A stretch of 64,000 bases of DNA from Thioalkalivibrio sp. ALJ16 (lineage in GTDB: Bacteria; Pseudomonadota; Gammaproteobacteria; Ectothiorhodospirales; Ectothiorhodospiraceae), in assembly GCF_000377345.1 (NCBI RefSeq), contig NZ_KB898037.1:187412-251411 (forward strand). Reading direction: 5' to 3'. Of this stretch, positions 46,699 to 54,981 are shown piece after piece (within the stretch, counting starts at the first letter, position 1; each line of letters starts with the position of its first letter). The notes under the pieces were generated by a model. The model did not search any database. It had not been told where the DNA came from and worked only from the letters and a program-made list of their open reading frames with translations. Position numbers and translations under genes: made by a program.

Positions 46699-47187
46699 AT
46701 GCTGCAGCGCGTCATCATCGCCGTCGACTTCTCGCCTGCCTCCGCCGCGGCCCTGGCCGTCGCGCGGCAGCACTGCCCGGGGGCGAAAAAGCGCCTGCTC
46801 TACGTGATGAAGCCCTCGGACGTGGCGGGGCCCAGCGCGGCCGGCGCCTTCAGTGGCGCCGGCACCTCGCCGCTGAACGCGAAGGACATGCGTCACTCGG
46901 CGGAAGACCGGGTCCGCATACAGCTCGAGGCGTGGGCCGAGGCGGACGACGAGGTCGCCGTGGCTATCGGCAGTGCGCCGGAGGAGATCTCCCGCCATGC
47001 CGAGGAATGGGGCGCGGACATGATCGTGATGGGCACGCGCGGCCGCAGCCAGATCGCCAGCATGCTCTCCGGGTCCGCGACCGAGTGGCTGGTGCGCAAT
47101 GCGCGCCTGCCGGTGCTGGTGGTGCACGACGTCCCGCTATCCGACGCCATGAAGGAGAAACTGCCCCCGGAACAGGCCGTCGACTGA
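46699..47187 (+). CDS. Universal stress protein (UspA family)
   Basis: This 162-residue cytoplasmic protein has the Usp fold start RVIIAVDFSPASAAALAVAR and the ATP-binding signature GTRGRSQIASMLSGSATEWL (G-2x-G-9x-G-S/T), so it should bind ATP. It lies divergent from the SulP transporter across 266 bp; Usp and SulP genes are often neighbours. A REP-like element and an ERIC-like palindrome follow its stop codon. Confidence 0.9.
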   Translation: MLQRVIIAVDFSPASAAALAVARQHCPGAKKRLLYVMKPSDVAGPSAAGAFSGAGTSPLNAKDMRHSAEDRVRIQLEAWAEADDEVAVAIGSAPEEISRHAEEWGADMIVMGTRGRSQIASMLSGSATEWLVRNARLPVLVVHDVPLSDAMKEKLPPEQAVD

Positions 47188-47212
47188 GCCCGACGGTTTC
47201 GAGCCCACGGTT

Positions 47213-47243
47213 CTGTAGGAGGCCAGCCCTCTGGCCGATGGGG
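47213..47243 (+). repeat. REP-like element, copy 2
   Basis: CTGTAGGAGG leads into a hairpin GGCCAG-CCCT-CTGGCC and then GATGGGG. It shares the CTGTAGGAGG...GGCCGA framework with the copy at 5681-5705. It lies between the convergent ends of uspA and moaA. Confidence 0.5.
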
Positions 47244-47305
47244 CGTGTCCGGCGCCGATCGCTCAAGGGGCGGCTGGGCCCCTGCGAATAGACGGGCAGG
47301 GGCTG

Positions 47306-47340
47306 GAGATCGCCACGGCGCTGCGCGCCTCGCGATGACG
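47306..47340. repeat. Interspersed palindromic repeat (GAGATCGCC...CGCGATGACG type)
   Basis: An imperfect hairpin has inner stem GGCGC-TGC-GCGCC and outer stem ATCGC / GCGAT. The sequence resembles the widespread bacterial intergenic repeat usually seen as GATTGCCGC...CGCAATGACG. It lies 30 bp from the moaA stop codon and may help terminate or stabilise convergent transcripts. Confidence 0.55.
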
Positions 47341-47369
47341 GGGCCGGTGGGTGGGCAGTGCGGGAGTCG

Positions 47370-48377
47370 TCAACCGCCGGTCATGGACATGAAGCGCATG
47401 ACCTTTTCCGGGCGCTCGGAGAACTCGTGGCGCTCCGGCTTCAGGTTGATCGCCTTGATCACCAGTTCTTCCAGTTCCGCGTCGCTGCAGCCCTCGCGCA
47501 GGTAGGGGCGCAGGTTCAGGCTGTGCTCGTTGCCCAGGCAGGTGTAGATGGTGCCGTCCACCGACAGGCGCACGCGGTTGCAGGTGTCGCAGAAGTGCTG
47601 GGAGATCGGGGTGATGAAGCCGATGCGCACGTCGGTATCCGGGATCTTCATGTAGCGTGCCGGGCCGCCGCCGGGCATCACGCCGGGGACGAGGTTGTAG
47701 CGCTGCTCCAGACGGGCGCGCACATCCTGCAGGTTCACGTAGTGCCCCTCCTTCGCCACGCGCCCGGTATCGCCCATCGGCATGGTCTCGATGAAGCGCA
47801 GGGTGAAGCCGTGCTCGATGCAGAAGTCGACCATGTCCTCGACCTCCGGCTCGTTGATCCCGCCCATTACCACCATGTTGATCTTGACCGGGTTCAGGCC
47901 GGCGGCCTTGGAGGCCATCAGCCCGTCCAGCACCTTCTCCAGCTTGCCGCCGGTGATCTCCTTGAAGACCTCGGGTTTGAGCGAGTCCAGGCTGACGTTG
48001 ATGCGGGCGACCCCGGCATCCTTCAGCTCCTGGGCGTGGCGCGCCATGCGCGTGGCATTGGTGGACAGCGAGATGTCGTCGATGCCGGGCAGGGCGTTCA
48101 GGCGCGCGGCCAGGTCCGGGAGGTTCTTGCGGACCAGCGGCTCGCCGCCGGTCAGACGCACGCGGCGGGTGCCCAGCCGCCCGAAGGCCCCCATTACGCG
48201 CTCGATCTCGTCGAAGCTGAGCCAGTGCTCCGGTTCCTCGAAATCCCGAAAGCCCTTGGGCATGCAGTAGAAGCAGCGCAGGTCGCAGCGGTCGGTGACC
48301 GAGAGGCGGACGTATTCGATGCGGCGGCCAAAGGCGTCAACGAGGGCGTTTTCATCCGTGGGGGTGGCGTGTTCCAT
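47370..48377 (-). CDS. moaA: GTP 3',8-cyclase MoaA (molybdenum cofactor synthesis)
   Basis: This radical SAM enzyme converts GTP to the first molybdopterin intermediate. The N-terminal cluster motif CxxxCxxC is in SVTDRCDLRCFYCMP, and the C-terminal cluster has CDTCNRVRLSVDG with a third Cys in IYTCLG. The essential double Gly ends the 335-residue protein (MTGG). It is divergent from soeABC, whose large subunit needs the molybdopterin cofactor. Confidence 0.96.
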   Translation of the reverse strand: MEHATPTDENALVDAFGRRIEYVRLSVTDRCDLRCFYCMPKGFRDFEEPEHWLSFDEIERVMGAFGRLGTRRVRLTGGEPLVRKNLPDLAARLNALPGIDDISLSTNATRMARHAQELKDAGVARINVSLDSLKPEVFKEITGGKLEKVLDGLMASKAAGLNPVKINMVVMGGINEPEVEDMVDFCIEHGFTLRFIETMPMGDTGRVAKEGHYVNLQDVRARLEQRYNLVPGVMPGGGPARYMKIPDTDVRIGFITPISQHFCDTCNRVRLSVDGTIYTCLGNEHSLNLRPYLREGCSDAELEELVIKAINLKPERHEFSERPEKVMRFMSMTGG

Positions 48378-48544
48378 GGCGTTCCGGCTCGTGTCTGTGC
48401 GGGGCGATATGTTCAGTCGTACACATCGTAGATCATTGTCGCGGAATTGCCACCCCCGCGAGCCCGCGTGCGTCGATTAACCAGACAATAAATAAAATCT
48501 TTAATAGATTAGGCGGGCTTATAAGCGAATAGAAAAGACTCGTT

Positions 48545-48563
48545 GGCACAAAAGGCGTGTGCC
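48545..48563. promoter_or_regulatory. Inverted repeat GGCACA-N7-TGTGCC upstream of soeA
   Basis: A 6+6 bp perfect inverted repeat lies 49 bp before the soeA ATG, downstream of an AT-rich stretch (48475-48540) unusual for this genome that also holds the 10-bp palindrome GCTTATAAGC. The AT-rich stretch is the likely promoter and the repeat a possible operator. No sigma54 spacing fits. Confidence 0.4.
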
Positions 48564-48611
48564 GTCCACAATACGCGATGCACAACTGAATCGAGATCAC
48601 GAGGTCGCCCC

Positions 48612-51521
48612 ATGAGCGCGTTGCCCGAATTCGAGAACCACGGCAAGCAGGAGATCAAGTACTCCACCTGCTATATGTGTGCCTGCCGCTGTGGCATCAA
48701 GGTTACCGTGGAGGACAACAAGGTCCGCTACATCCAGGGGAACCGGCACCACCCGATCAACAAGGGCGTGCTCTGCGCCAAGGGCAATGCCGGCATCATG
48801 AAGCAGCAGTCCCCGGCGCGCCTGCACCAGCCGATGCGCCGCAAGCCGGGCACCGAGCGCGGTGCCGGCGAGTTCGAGCCGATCTCCTGGGACGAGGCGA
48901 TCGACACCCTGTCCGCGCGTCTGCAGAAGATCCGCGAGACCGACCCGCGCAAGCTGGCGTTTTTCACCGGGCGTGACCAGATGCAGGCCCTGACCGGTCT
49001 GTGGGCGACCCAGTTCGGCACCTACAACTGGGCGGCCCACGGCGGCTTCTGCTCGGTGAACATGGCCGCCGGCGGCCTGTACACCACCGGCTTCGCCTTC
49101 TGGGAGTTCGGCGACCCGGACTGGGACCGCACCAAGTACCACATGCTGTGGGGCGTGGCGGAAGACCATGCCTCCAACCCGATCAAAATCGGGCTGGAAA
49201 AGCTCAAGCGTCGCGGCGGCAAGTTCGTTGCGATCAACCCGGTGCGCACCGGCTACCAGGCGATCGCCGACGAGTGGGTGGGTATCAAGCCCGGTACCGA
49301 CGGTCTGTTCGCGCTGTCGATGCTGCACGTGCTGCTGAAGAACGACCAGTTCGACTGGGACTTCCTGGTGCGCTACACCAACGCCACCCAGCTGGTGGTA
49401 CAGACCCCGGGGCAGAAGGGCGATGGCCTGATCCTGCGTGACGAGGCCGGCAACCCGCTGGTCTGGGAGCTGGAGAAGGAGGCCTTCGTCGACGGCAGCC
49501 AGGTGGACATCAAGCCGGCCCTGTTCGGCGAGTACACCGCGCCGGACGGCCGCCCGGTCAAGACCGTGATGACCCTGCTGGCCGAGCGCTACCTGAGCGA
49601 CGAGTACTCCCCGGAGAACACCGCCGAGATCACGGGCGTGCCGGCCGAGCAGACCGAGCGCCTGGCGCTGGAGATGGCGCACGTTGCGTTCAAGGAAACG
49701 ATCGAACTCGACATCGAGTGGACCGACTCCTGGGGCCGCAAGCACGACAAGGTGTTCGGACGCCCGGTGTCCATGCACGCGATGCGTGGCATCTCCGCGC
49801 ACTCCAACGGATTCCAGACCTGCCGCGCGATCCACTTCCTGCAGATCATGCTGGGTTCGGTGGACTGCCCCGGCGGCCACCTGGCCAAGCCGCCGTATCC
49901 GAAGCACATCCCGCCGGGCATCAAGCCGGCCAAGGAATGCGCGCCAAACACCCCGCTGAAGAGCCCGCCGCTCGGGTTCCCGACTGCGCCGGAAGACCTG
50001 GTGATCGACGACGACGGCAACCCGTTGCGTATCGACAAGGCCTTTTCCTGGGATGCGCCGGTGTCCAACCACGGCCTGATGCACATGGTCGTGACCAATG
50101 CGGTCAAGGGCGACCCCTACCCGATCGACACGCTCATCTTCTTCATGGCGAACATGTCGTGGAACTCCACGATGAACACCACCGAAGTGATGGACATGCT
50201 GCGGGCGAAGGACGACAACGGCGAGTACAAGATCCCGTTCCTGGTGGTCTCGGACGCGTTCAATTCCGAGATGGTCAGCTTTGCCGACCTGGTGCTGCCG
50301 GATACCACCTATCTGGAGCGCTACGACACCATCTCCATGCTGGACCGCCCGATCTCCGAGCCGGCCGCGGCGGCGGATTCCATCCGCCACCCGATCCTCG
50401 AGGCTGATCGCGACGTGCGCCCGTGGCAGGAGGTGATGGTCGAGCTGGCCGGTCGCCTGAAGTTCCCGGCGTTCACCAAGGACGACGGCAGCCGCAAGTT
50501 CGCGGACTACAAGGACTTCATCGTCAACTTCGAGAAGGAGCCGGGCATCGGCTTTCTGTCCGGCTATCGCGGCAAGGATGGCCAGAGCCATCTGCGCGGC
50601 GAGCCGAACCCGAAGCAGTGGGAGGCGTACATCGAGAACCAGGGGTTCTTCATGTACCACCTGGCGCCGAACGAGCAGTTCTACCGCTATGCCAACAAGG
50701 ACTACCTCGAACTGGCCAAGCACGCCGGCTGGGTGGGCAAGACCGATCCGATCACGATCGAGCTCTACTCCGAGACCCAGCAGCGCTTCAAGCTGGCCGG
50801 CCAGGGCCTGTACGACGGCCCGCAGCCGACCAAGCAGGAGCACAAGGATCGCCTGACCCAGTACTTCGATCCGCTGCCGATCTGGCACAAGCCGCTGGAG
50901 CAGACCCGCATTGACGAGGACGAGTACCCGTTCTACGCGGTCAACCAGCGTCCGATGTTCATGTACCACTCCTGGGATTCGCAGAATGCCTGGCTGCGCC
51001 AGATCTGTGCCCAGAACTACCTGTACATGAACCGCGGCAAGGCCGAGTCCATGGGCATCGAGGACCTGTCCTGGGTGTGGGTGGAATCCCACAACGGCAA
51101 GATCCGCGTGCAGGTCAAGCTGATCGAGGGGTGCGAGCCCAGCACCGTCTGGACCTGGAACGCGATCGGCAAGCAGAAGGGTGCCTGGGGCCTGAAGCCG
51201 GAGGCGAACGAGTCGCAGAAGGGCTTCCTGATGAATCATCTGATCAGCGAGCTGCTGCCGAAGAAGGGCGACCCGATCGACAACATCACCAACTCCGACC
51301 CGGTCACCGGGCAGGCGGCTTGGTACGACCTGAAGGTCAAGATCACTCCGGCCGCCCCGGGCGAAGAGGGTTCCTGGCCGCAGTTCGACGAGGTCAAGGC
51401 CACCCCGGGCATGTCGGCATCGCCGGACACCGGGCGCTACGCCGCGCACCAGCCGGTACACCTGAACCGCGATATCCGCGACGTGCTGACCCGCGGTTCG
51501 CTGGACGACGACAAGAACTGA
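48612..51521 (+). CDS. soeA: Sulfite dehydrogenase (quinone), molybdopterin subunit SoeA
   Basis: This 969-residue cytoplasmic molybdoenzyme oxidises sulfite to sulfate. It binds bis-MGD and one 4Fe-4S cluster through the N-terminal CYMCACRCG and GVLCAKGNAG Cys motifs. There is no Tat signal, which separates it from periplasmic relatives such as thiosulfate or polysulfide reductase. Typical cofactor segments include FFTGRDQMQALTG and KFVAINPVRTGYQ. The start at 48612 (MSALPEF) has a GAGG ribosome site. The gene order A-B-C, with a four-cluster ferredoxin and a membrane anchor, matches soeABC of purple and colourless sulfur bacteria. Confidence 0.92.
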   Translation: MSALPEFENHGKQEIKYSTCYMCACRCGIKVTVEDNKVRYIQGNRHHPINKGVLCAKGNAGIMKQQSPARLHQPMRRKPGTERGAGEFEPISWDEAIDTLSARLQKIRETDPRKLAFFTGRDQMQALTGLWATQFGTYNWAAHGGFCSVNMAAGGLYTTGFAFWEFGDPDWDRTKYHMLWGVAEDHASNPIKIGLEKLKRRGGKFVAINPVRTGYQAIADEWVGIKPGTDGLFALSMLHVLLKNDQFDWDFLVRYTNATQLVVQTPGQKGDGLILRDEAGNPLVWELEKEAFVDGSQVDIKPALFGEYTAPDGRPVKTVMTLLAERYLSDEYSPENTAEITGVPAEQTERLALEMAHVAFKETIELDIEWTDSWGRKHDKVFGRPVSMHAMRGISAHSNGFQTCRAIHFLQIMLGSVDCPGGHLAKPPYPKHIPPGIKPAKECAPNTPLKSPPLGFPTAPEDLVIDDDGNPLRIDKAFSWDAPVSNHGLMHMVVTNAVKGDPYPIDTLIFFMANMSWNSTMNTTEVMDMLRAKDDNGEYKIPFLVVSDAFNSEMVSFADLVLPDTTYLERYDTISMLDRPISEPAAAADSIRHPILEADRDVRPWQEVMVELAGRLKFPAFTKDDGSRKFADYKDFIVNFEKEPGIGFLSGYRGKDGQSHLRGEPNPKQWEAYIENQGFFMYHLAPNEQFYRYANKDYLELAKHAGWVGKTDPITIELYSETQQRFKLAGQGLYDGPQPTKQEHKDRLTQYFDPLPIWHKPLEQTRIDEDEYPFYAVNQRPMFMYHSWDSQNAWLRQICAQNYLYMNRGKAESMGIEDLSWVWVESHNGKIRVQVKLIEGCEPSTVWTWNAIGKQKGAWGLKPEANESQKGFLMNHLISELLPKKGDPIDNITNSDPVTGQAAWYDLKVKITPAAPGEEGSWPQFDEVKATPGMSASPDTGRYAAHQPVHLNRDIRDVLTRGSLDDDKN

Positions 51522-51529
51522 TCCGGCCC

Positions 51530-51560
51530 GCCCCGTGCCGGCCGGGAGCCGGCACGGGGC
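51530..51560 (+). other. Intercistronic hairpin between soeA and soeB
   Basis: A perfect 13-bp GC stem (GCCCCGTGCCGGC / GCCGGCACGGGGC) with a CGGGA loop sits in the 72-bp soeA-soeB gap. No T tract follows, so it is probably not a full terminator. It could protect the soeA mRNA 3' end or tune the A:B ratio. Confidence 0.7.
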
Positions 51561-51593
51561 TGCCCGTACGACTGATTTGAGGGAGTACCAACC

Positions 51594-52289
51594 ATGCGAC
51601 TTGGACTCGTAATCGACATGGACACCTGTGTGGGCTGCCACGCCTGCGCGGTGGCCTGCAAGCAGTGGAACACCAGCGGCACCACCGGTCCGCTGAGCGA
51701 CTATCGTCCCTATGGCGAGGACCCGAGCGGCGTGTGGTTCAACCGCATCCGCCATTACGAGGTCGGCGACTATCCGGACAACAAGACCGTCAACATCCCG
51801 ATGTCCTGCATGCACTGCGAGCATGCCGACTGCGTGAACGTCTGCCCCACCGGCGCCTCCTACAAGCGCCCGGAAGACGGCATCGTGCTGGTCGACCAGG
51901 ACAAGTGCATGGGCTGCAACTACTGCGCCTGGGCTTGCCCCTACGGCGCCCGCGAGCTGGATCGCGAGGACGGCGTGATGAAGAAGTGCACCCTGTGCGT
52001 GGACCGCATCTACGACGAGACCCTGCCGCCGGAAGAGCGTCAGCCGGCCTGCGTGATCACCTGCCCGGCCCACGCGCGCTTCTTCGGTGATTTCGACGAC
52101 ACGAGCTCCGAGGTCAGCCGCCTGGTGCGCGAGCGGGGCGGGGTGAAGCAGATGCCCGAGCTTGGCTACAAGCCGGTCAACACCTACCTGCCGCCGCGGG
52201 TCACCCGCCCCATCCCCACCGACGATGTGCGTGCCAATACGCTGATCAGCTCGGTGAAGGACTGGGTCAACAAGATGGTGGCGCGCTAA
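51594..52289 (+). CDS. soeB: Sulfite dehydrogenase iron-sulfur subunit SoeB
   Basis: This 231-residue DmsB/PsrB-type electron-transfer subunit binds four 4Fe-4S clusters. The Cys groups are easy to see: CVGCHACAVACKQW, SCMHCEHADCVNVCP, CMGCNYCAWACPYG and KCTLCVDRI, followed by CVITCPA. It passes electrons from SoeA to the membrane anchor SoeC. It has no signal sequence, so the complex faces the cytoplasm. Confidence 0.93.
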   Translation: MRLGLVIDMDTCVGCHACAVACKQWNTSGTTGPLSDYRPYGEDPSGVWFNRIRHYEVGDYPDNKTVNIPMSCMHCEHADCVNVCPTGASYKRPEDGIVLVDQDKCMGCNYCAWACPYGARELDREDGVMKKCTLCVDRIYDETLPPEERQPACVITCPAHARFFGDFDDTSSEVSRLVRERGGVKQMPELGYKPVNTYLPPRVTRPIPTDDVRANTLISSVKDWVNKMVAR

Positions 52290-52315
52290 GCGCGCCCGAT
52301 CGGGGAGAGAGAACC

Positions 52316-53254
52316 ATGCATCCGGCGTTTTCCGTCATTCTGTTTACCGTCATCTCCGGGGCAGGCTACGGCCTGTTCATCCTGCTGGCGGCCTTCCATC
52401 TCGCGGGCATCGGCCCGGCCATGAGCCATGGCGAGCTGATCGCCCACGGTGTGGCGGCGCTCGGCCTGATCACCGTCGGGCTGATGCTGTCCACCGGGCA
52501 CCTGGCGAACAAGAAGAACGCCTGGCGTTCGTTCATGCGCTTCAAGACCTCGTGGCTGTCGCGCGAGGCGGTGTTTGCCGTCCTGTTCTATCCGTTCGCC
52601 GCGATCTACGGCCTCGGCGTCCTGCTGCAAGGCAGCGAGATTGGCCCGCTGGCCGCCGTGGCGGGCGCCATCGCCGCCGTGCTGGCGCTGGTCACGCTGT
52701 TCTCGACCGGTATGATCTACGGCTGCCTGAAGACCATCCGCCAGTGGAACACGGCCCTGACCCCGGCCAACTACATCCTGCTGGGTGTGGCCACCGGGTC
52801 GGTTGCCTTCGCCGCCATCGCCAGCCTGTTCGGTAACGCCACCCCGATGCACGCGGGCGTGGCCATTGCGCTGCTGCTGATCGCCGGGATCCTGAAGGGG
52901 ATCTACTACTTCTGGATCTCGCGCGTGACCGGCCCCACCATCAACACTGCCACCACCTTCAACCGCGCGACCGTACGGCTGCTGGATACGGGCCATACCG
53001 CCGGTACCTTCCTCACCGACGAGTTCGGCTACGACCCGAGCAAGAATACCACCGACACCCTGAAGATGGGCGTGTTCCTGCTCGCGTTTGGGACTCCGAT
53101 CCTGGTGTTCGCCGCGATCCTGTCCGGCGTGCCGGCCATCGTCGCCTGGCTGGGGCTGGTCGCGGCCCTCACGGGGGTGGTGATGGAGCGCTGGCTGTTC
53201 TTCGCCGAGGCGAAGCACGTCGTGCGCCTGTACCACGGGGCCCAGCACACCTGA
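52316..53254 (+). CDS. soeC: Sulfite dehydrogenase membrane anchor SoeC
   Basis: This 312-residue integral membrane protein of the DmsC/NrfD-like anchor type has about eight helices, beginning AFSVILFTVISGAGYGLFIL. It should bind quinone and pass electrons from SoeB into the pool. It follows soeB by 26 nt with a GGGAGAGA ribosome site and ends the operon before the terminator at 53287. Confidence 0.9.
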   Translation: MHPAFSVILFTVISGAGYGLFILLAAFHLAGIGPAMSHGELIAHGVAALGLITVGLMLSTGHLANKKNAWRSFMRFKTSWLSREAVFAVLFYPFAAIYGLGVLLQGSEIGPLAAVAGAIAAVLALVTLFSTGMIYGCLKTIRQWNTALTPANYILLGVATGSVAFAAIASLFGNATPMHAGVAIALLLIAGILKGIYYFWISRVTGPTINTATTFNRATVRLLDTGHTAGTFLTDEFGYDPSKNTTDTLKMGVFLLAFGTPILVFAAILSGVPAIVAWLGLVAALTGVVMERWLFFAEAKHVVRLYHGAQHT

Positions 53255-53286
53255 GCCCCGGCAGGCCTTTCCGCTATGCCGTGAAG

Positions 53287-53315
53287 AAACGCCCGCATTG
53301 CGCGGGCGTTTTTTT
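53287..53315 (+). terminator. Intrinsic terminator of soeABC
   Basis: A 10-bp perfect stem (AAACGCCCGC / GCGGGCGTTT) with a 5-nt loop is followed by four more T. The T tract overlaps the stop codon of the small convergent gene. With A on the 5' side it may also work for that gene. Confidence 0.92.
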
Positions 53316-53451
53316 AGTGCTTGTGCTCGTCCTGCTCGCGCATGCCGTGCAGGATGAAATAGCCCATGTATCCGAAGAAGGCCACGATCCCCAGCAGGGT
53401 CACAATGGTCAGGATGCCGATGGGGCTCTGGAACATGATCTCGGTCAGCAT
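53314..53451 (-). CDS. 45-residue single-helix membrane protein (DUF3149-like)
   Basis: Reading the minus strand from an ATG at 53451 gives MLTEIMFQSPIGILTIVTLL followed by GIVAFFGYMGYFILHGMREQ and DEHKH. One membrane helix spans about residues 11-34, with a short charged C-terminal tail containing two His. A very strong ribosome site (GGGAGGAG, 6 nt before ATG) supports translation. The size and layout fit the DUF3149 small membrane proteins. It is convergent with soeC and has an FNR-type box 62 bp upstream, so it may be a small respiratory-complex partner; this is inference. Confidence 0.8.
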   Translation of the reverse strand: MLTEIMFQSPIGILTIVTLLGIVAFFGYMGYFILHGMREQDEHKH

Positions 53452-53484
53452 GACAGCTCCTCCCTTGCCTGAGTGTCATCTACA

Positions 53485-53526
53485 AAGCTAGCGCCCTGCC
53501 TCTCCTAAATAGTTGATCTGCGTCAA
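53485..53526 (-). promoter_or_regulatory. FNR-type box and -10 upstream of the small membrane protein
   Basis: TTGAC-GCAG-ATCAA on the minus strand (53526-53513) matches the FNR consensus TTGAT-N4-ATCAA at nine of ten positions. A -10-like TAGCTT lies at 53490-53485, which puts the FNR box centre at about -41.5 from the predicted start (53478). This is the class II activator position. Confidence 0.6.
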
Positions 53527-53730
53527 TTCCGCGAGCGGTCCGCGCCGATTCGCGCTGGTTGCGACCAGGACTGAGGGCTTTGCCGTCTGATCCGCGGCTT
53601 TCGGGGGAACTGCGCGCTGGCTCAGCCCTGCCGGAGTGCGTGGTGCAGCAAGGAGCGCGTCGGTGCGCGCGTCCGCCGTGCTTTGCGGGCCTCGGCTTGA
53701 ACGGAGGTTCGAATCGGGCTCTCAGGCAGC
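53527..53730. other. Noncoding DNA with a tRNA 3'-end-like remnant on the plus strand
   Basis: No gene is supported. At 53704-53715 the plus strand carries GAGGTTCGAATC, identical to the T-arm of the nearby tRNA-Arg, which is on the opposite strand. Diverged sequence then leads to the shared CCATAACGCAG boundary. It reads like a decayed inverted copy of the tRNA 3' end. Confidence 0.45.
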
Positions 53731-53772
53731 CCATAACGCAGAAAGGGGCCACGAGGGCCCCTTTCTGCGTTA

Positions 53773-53775
<3 letters not shown>
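53731..53775. terminator. Perfect 20-bp hairpin at the 3' end of tRNA-Arg
   Basis: Two 20-nt arms (53731-53750 and 53756-53775) are exact reverse complements with a 5-nt loop. The right arm includes the CCA end of the tRNA. It probably stops transcription past the tRNA, although there is no T tract outside the stem in the minus direction. Confidence 0.75.
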
Positions 53776-53849
<74 letters not shown>

Positions 53850-54033
53850 AAGCGCTGCAATGATACGGGCGCGCGCGGCGGCGCGTCCAGCCATATTTGA
53901 CCGCGGCGCTTGGTTTGTGGTCGTGCCCAGCATGATGCCCTATACTCTGCGCCCGATTTGCGTTTGCTGCGCGAGCGCGTTTGGCTAGGCACACCCCATG
54001 GCCATGCAAGGCCAGGATCTCGGAGGGAGAGAA

Positions 54034-54897
54034 GTGGGAAATCAACCGATCAAGATAGACACCGGGAACAAGGTGTTGCTGTTTATCGCGTCCCTGGCCC
54101 TGCTGGCCACGGTCCTTTTCCTGGTGTCGCAGCTGGCCACCTGGCTGGCCGGCATGCAGGTCTCCCAGCCCGATACCGTCAGCGAAGAGCGCATTGCTCA
54201 GCGCATCGCGCCAATCGGCCAGGTCGTGTCGGGCCAGGTGGATGCTGTGGAAGAAGCTGCGGATCTGAGTCCCGGGGACATCTACTCCAACGTGTGCGCG
54301 GCGTGCCATGACAGCGGTGCCTCCGGTGCCCCGATCACGGACGACACCGACGAGTGGAGCAACCGCCTGAATGACAAGGGCCTCGAGGGCCTGTTCGAGA
54401 ACTCCATCAGCGGGATCGGCGCCATGCCGGCCCGCGGTGGCGATTCGAGCCTGACCGACGAGCAGGTGCAGGAAGTTGTTGCTTACATGCTCGACCAGGC
54501 GGGCGTCGACCACGACTACGAAGGTAGCGGCGACAGCAACGGCAACGACGAGGCCGCCGAGGGCGAAGAGCCGGTTGCGACCACCGAGACCGGCGAGGCG
54601 GCTGCCGAAGAGGAGGCCGAGGCCGTGGCTGCGATCGCGGTTGACGAAGGGGATGCGGAGCGCGGTCAGTCCCGCTACAACACTTGCGTAGCCTGCCATG
54701 GTGCCCAGGGGCAGGGCACCCCGGTGTTCCCGGCGCTGGCCGGCCGTGATGCCGAATACATCGCCGACAAGCTGGTGCGCTACCGTGCCGGCGAGACGGT
54801 GGGTGACCAGACGGCCCTGATGGCGCCGAATGCCGCCAATCTGTCGGATCAGGACATCGCCGACCTGGCCGTCTACGTGGCGAGCTTCGAAGACTAG
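54034..54897 (+). CDS. Membrane-anchored diheme cytochrome c (c5-like domains)
   Basis: This 287-residue protein has one N-terminal membrane helix (KVLLFIASLALLATVLFLVS) and two cytochrome domains, each with one CxxCH: CAACH (about residue 88) and CVACH (about 223). A 60-residue Glu/Ala-rich acidic linker separates them. The GTG at 54034 (VGNQPIKID) is preferred because GGAGGGAGAG precedes it at good spacing; an ATG at 53998 is the alternative. The first domain is c5/CytC_5-like (GDIYSNVCAACHDSG, GIGAMPARGG). It could link the bc1 complex to a terminal oxidase. Confidence 0.88.
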   Translation: MGNQPIKIDTGNKVLLFIASLALLATVLFLVSQLATWLAGMQVSQPDTVSEERIAQRIAPIGQVVSGQVDAVEEAADLSPGDIYSNVCAACHDSGASGAPITDDTDEWSNRLNDKGLEGLFENSISGIGAMPARGGDSSLTDEQVQEVVAYMLDQAGVDHDYEGSGDSNGNDEAAEGEEPVATTETGEAAAEEEAEAVAAIAVDEGDAERGQSRYNTCVACHGAQGQGTPVFPALAGRDAEYIADKLVRYRAGETVGDQTALMAPNAANLSDQDIADLAVYVASFED

Positions 54898-54924
54898 GGC
54901 ACCGCTAAACCGGCCGCCCTCCAG

Positions 54925-54957
54925 AACCCCGCCCGGCTCGCCCGGGCGGGGTTTTTT
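54925..54957 (+). terminator. Intrinsic terminator after the diheme cytochrome gene
   Basis: A 12-bp stem (AACCCCGCCCGG / CCGGGCGGGGTT) with a 5-nt loop is followed by four more T. It lies 28 nt past the stop codon and also faces the 3' end of comM. Confidence 0.92.
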
Positions 54958-54981
54958 GTGTGTCCGGCATGCCCCGGTGCG

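Noticed and set aside
48543-48560. Sigma54 -24 element TGGCACA upstream of soeA
   Set aside because: The expected TTGC at -12 is missing at the required distance.
48597-52073. Open frame of 1158 codons antisense to soeA/soeB
   Set aside because: It covers two genes with clear cofactor motifs on the other strand and has no ribosome site.
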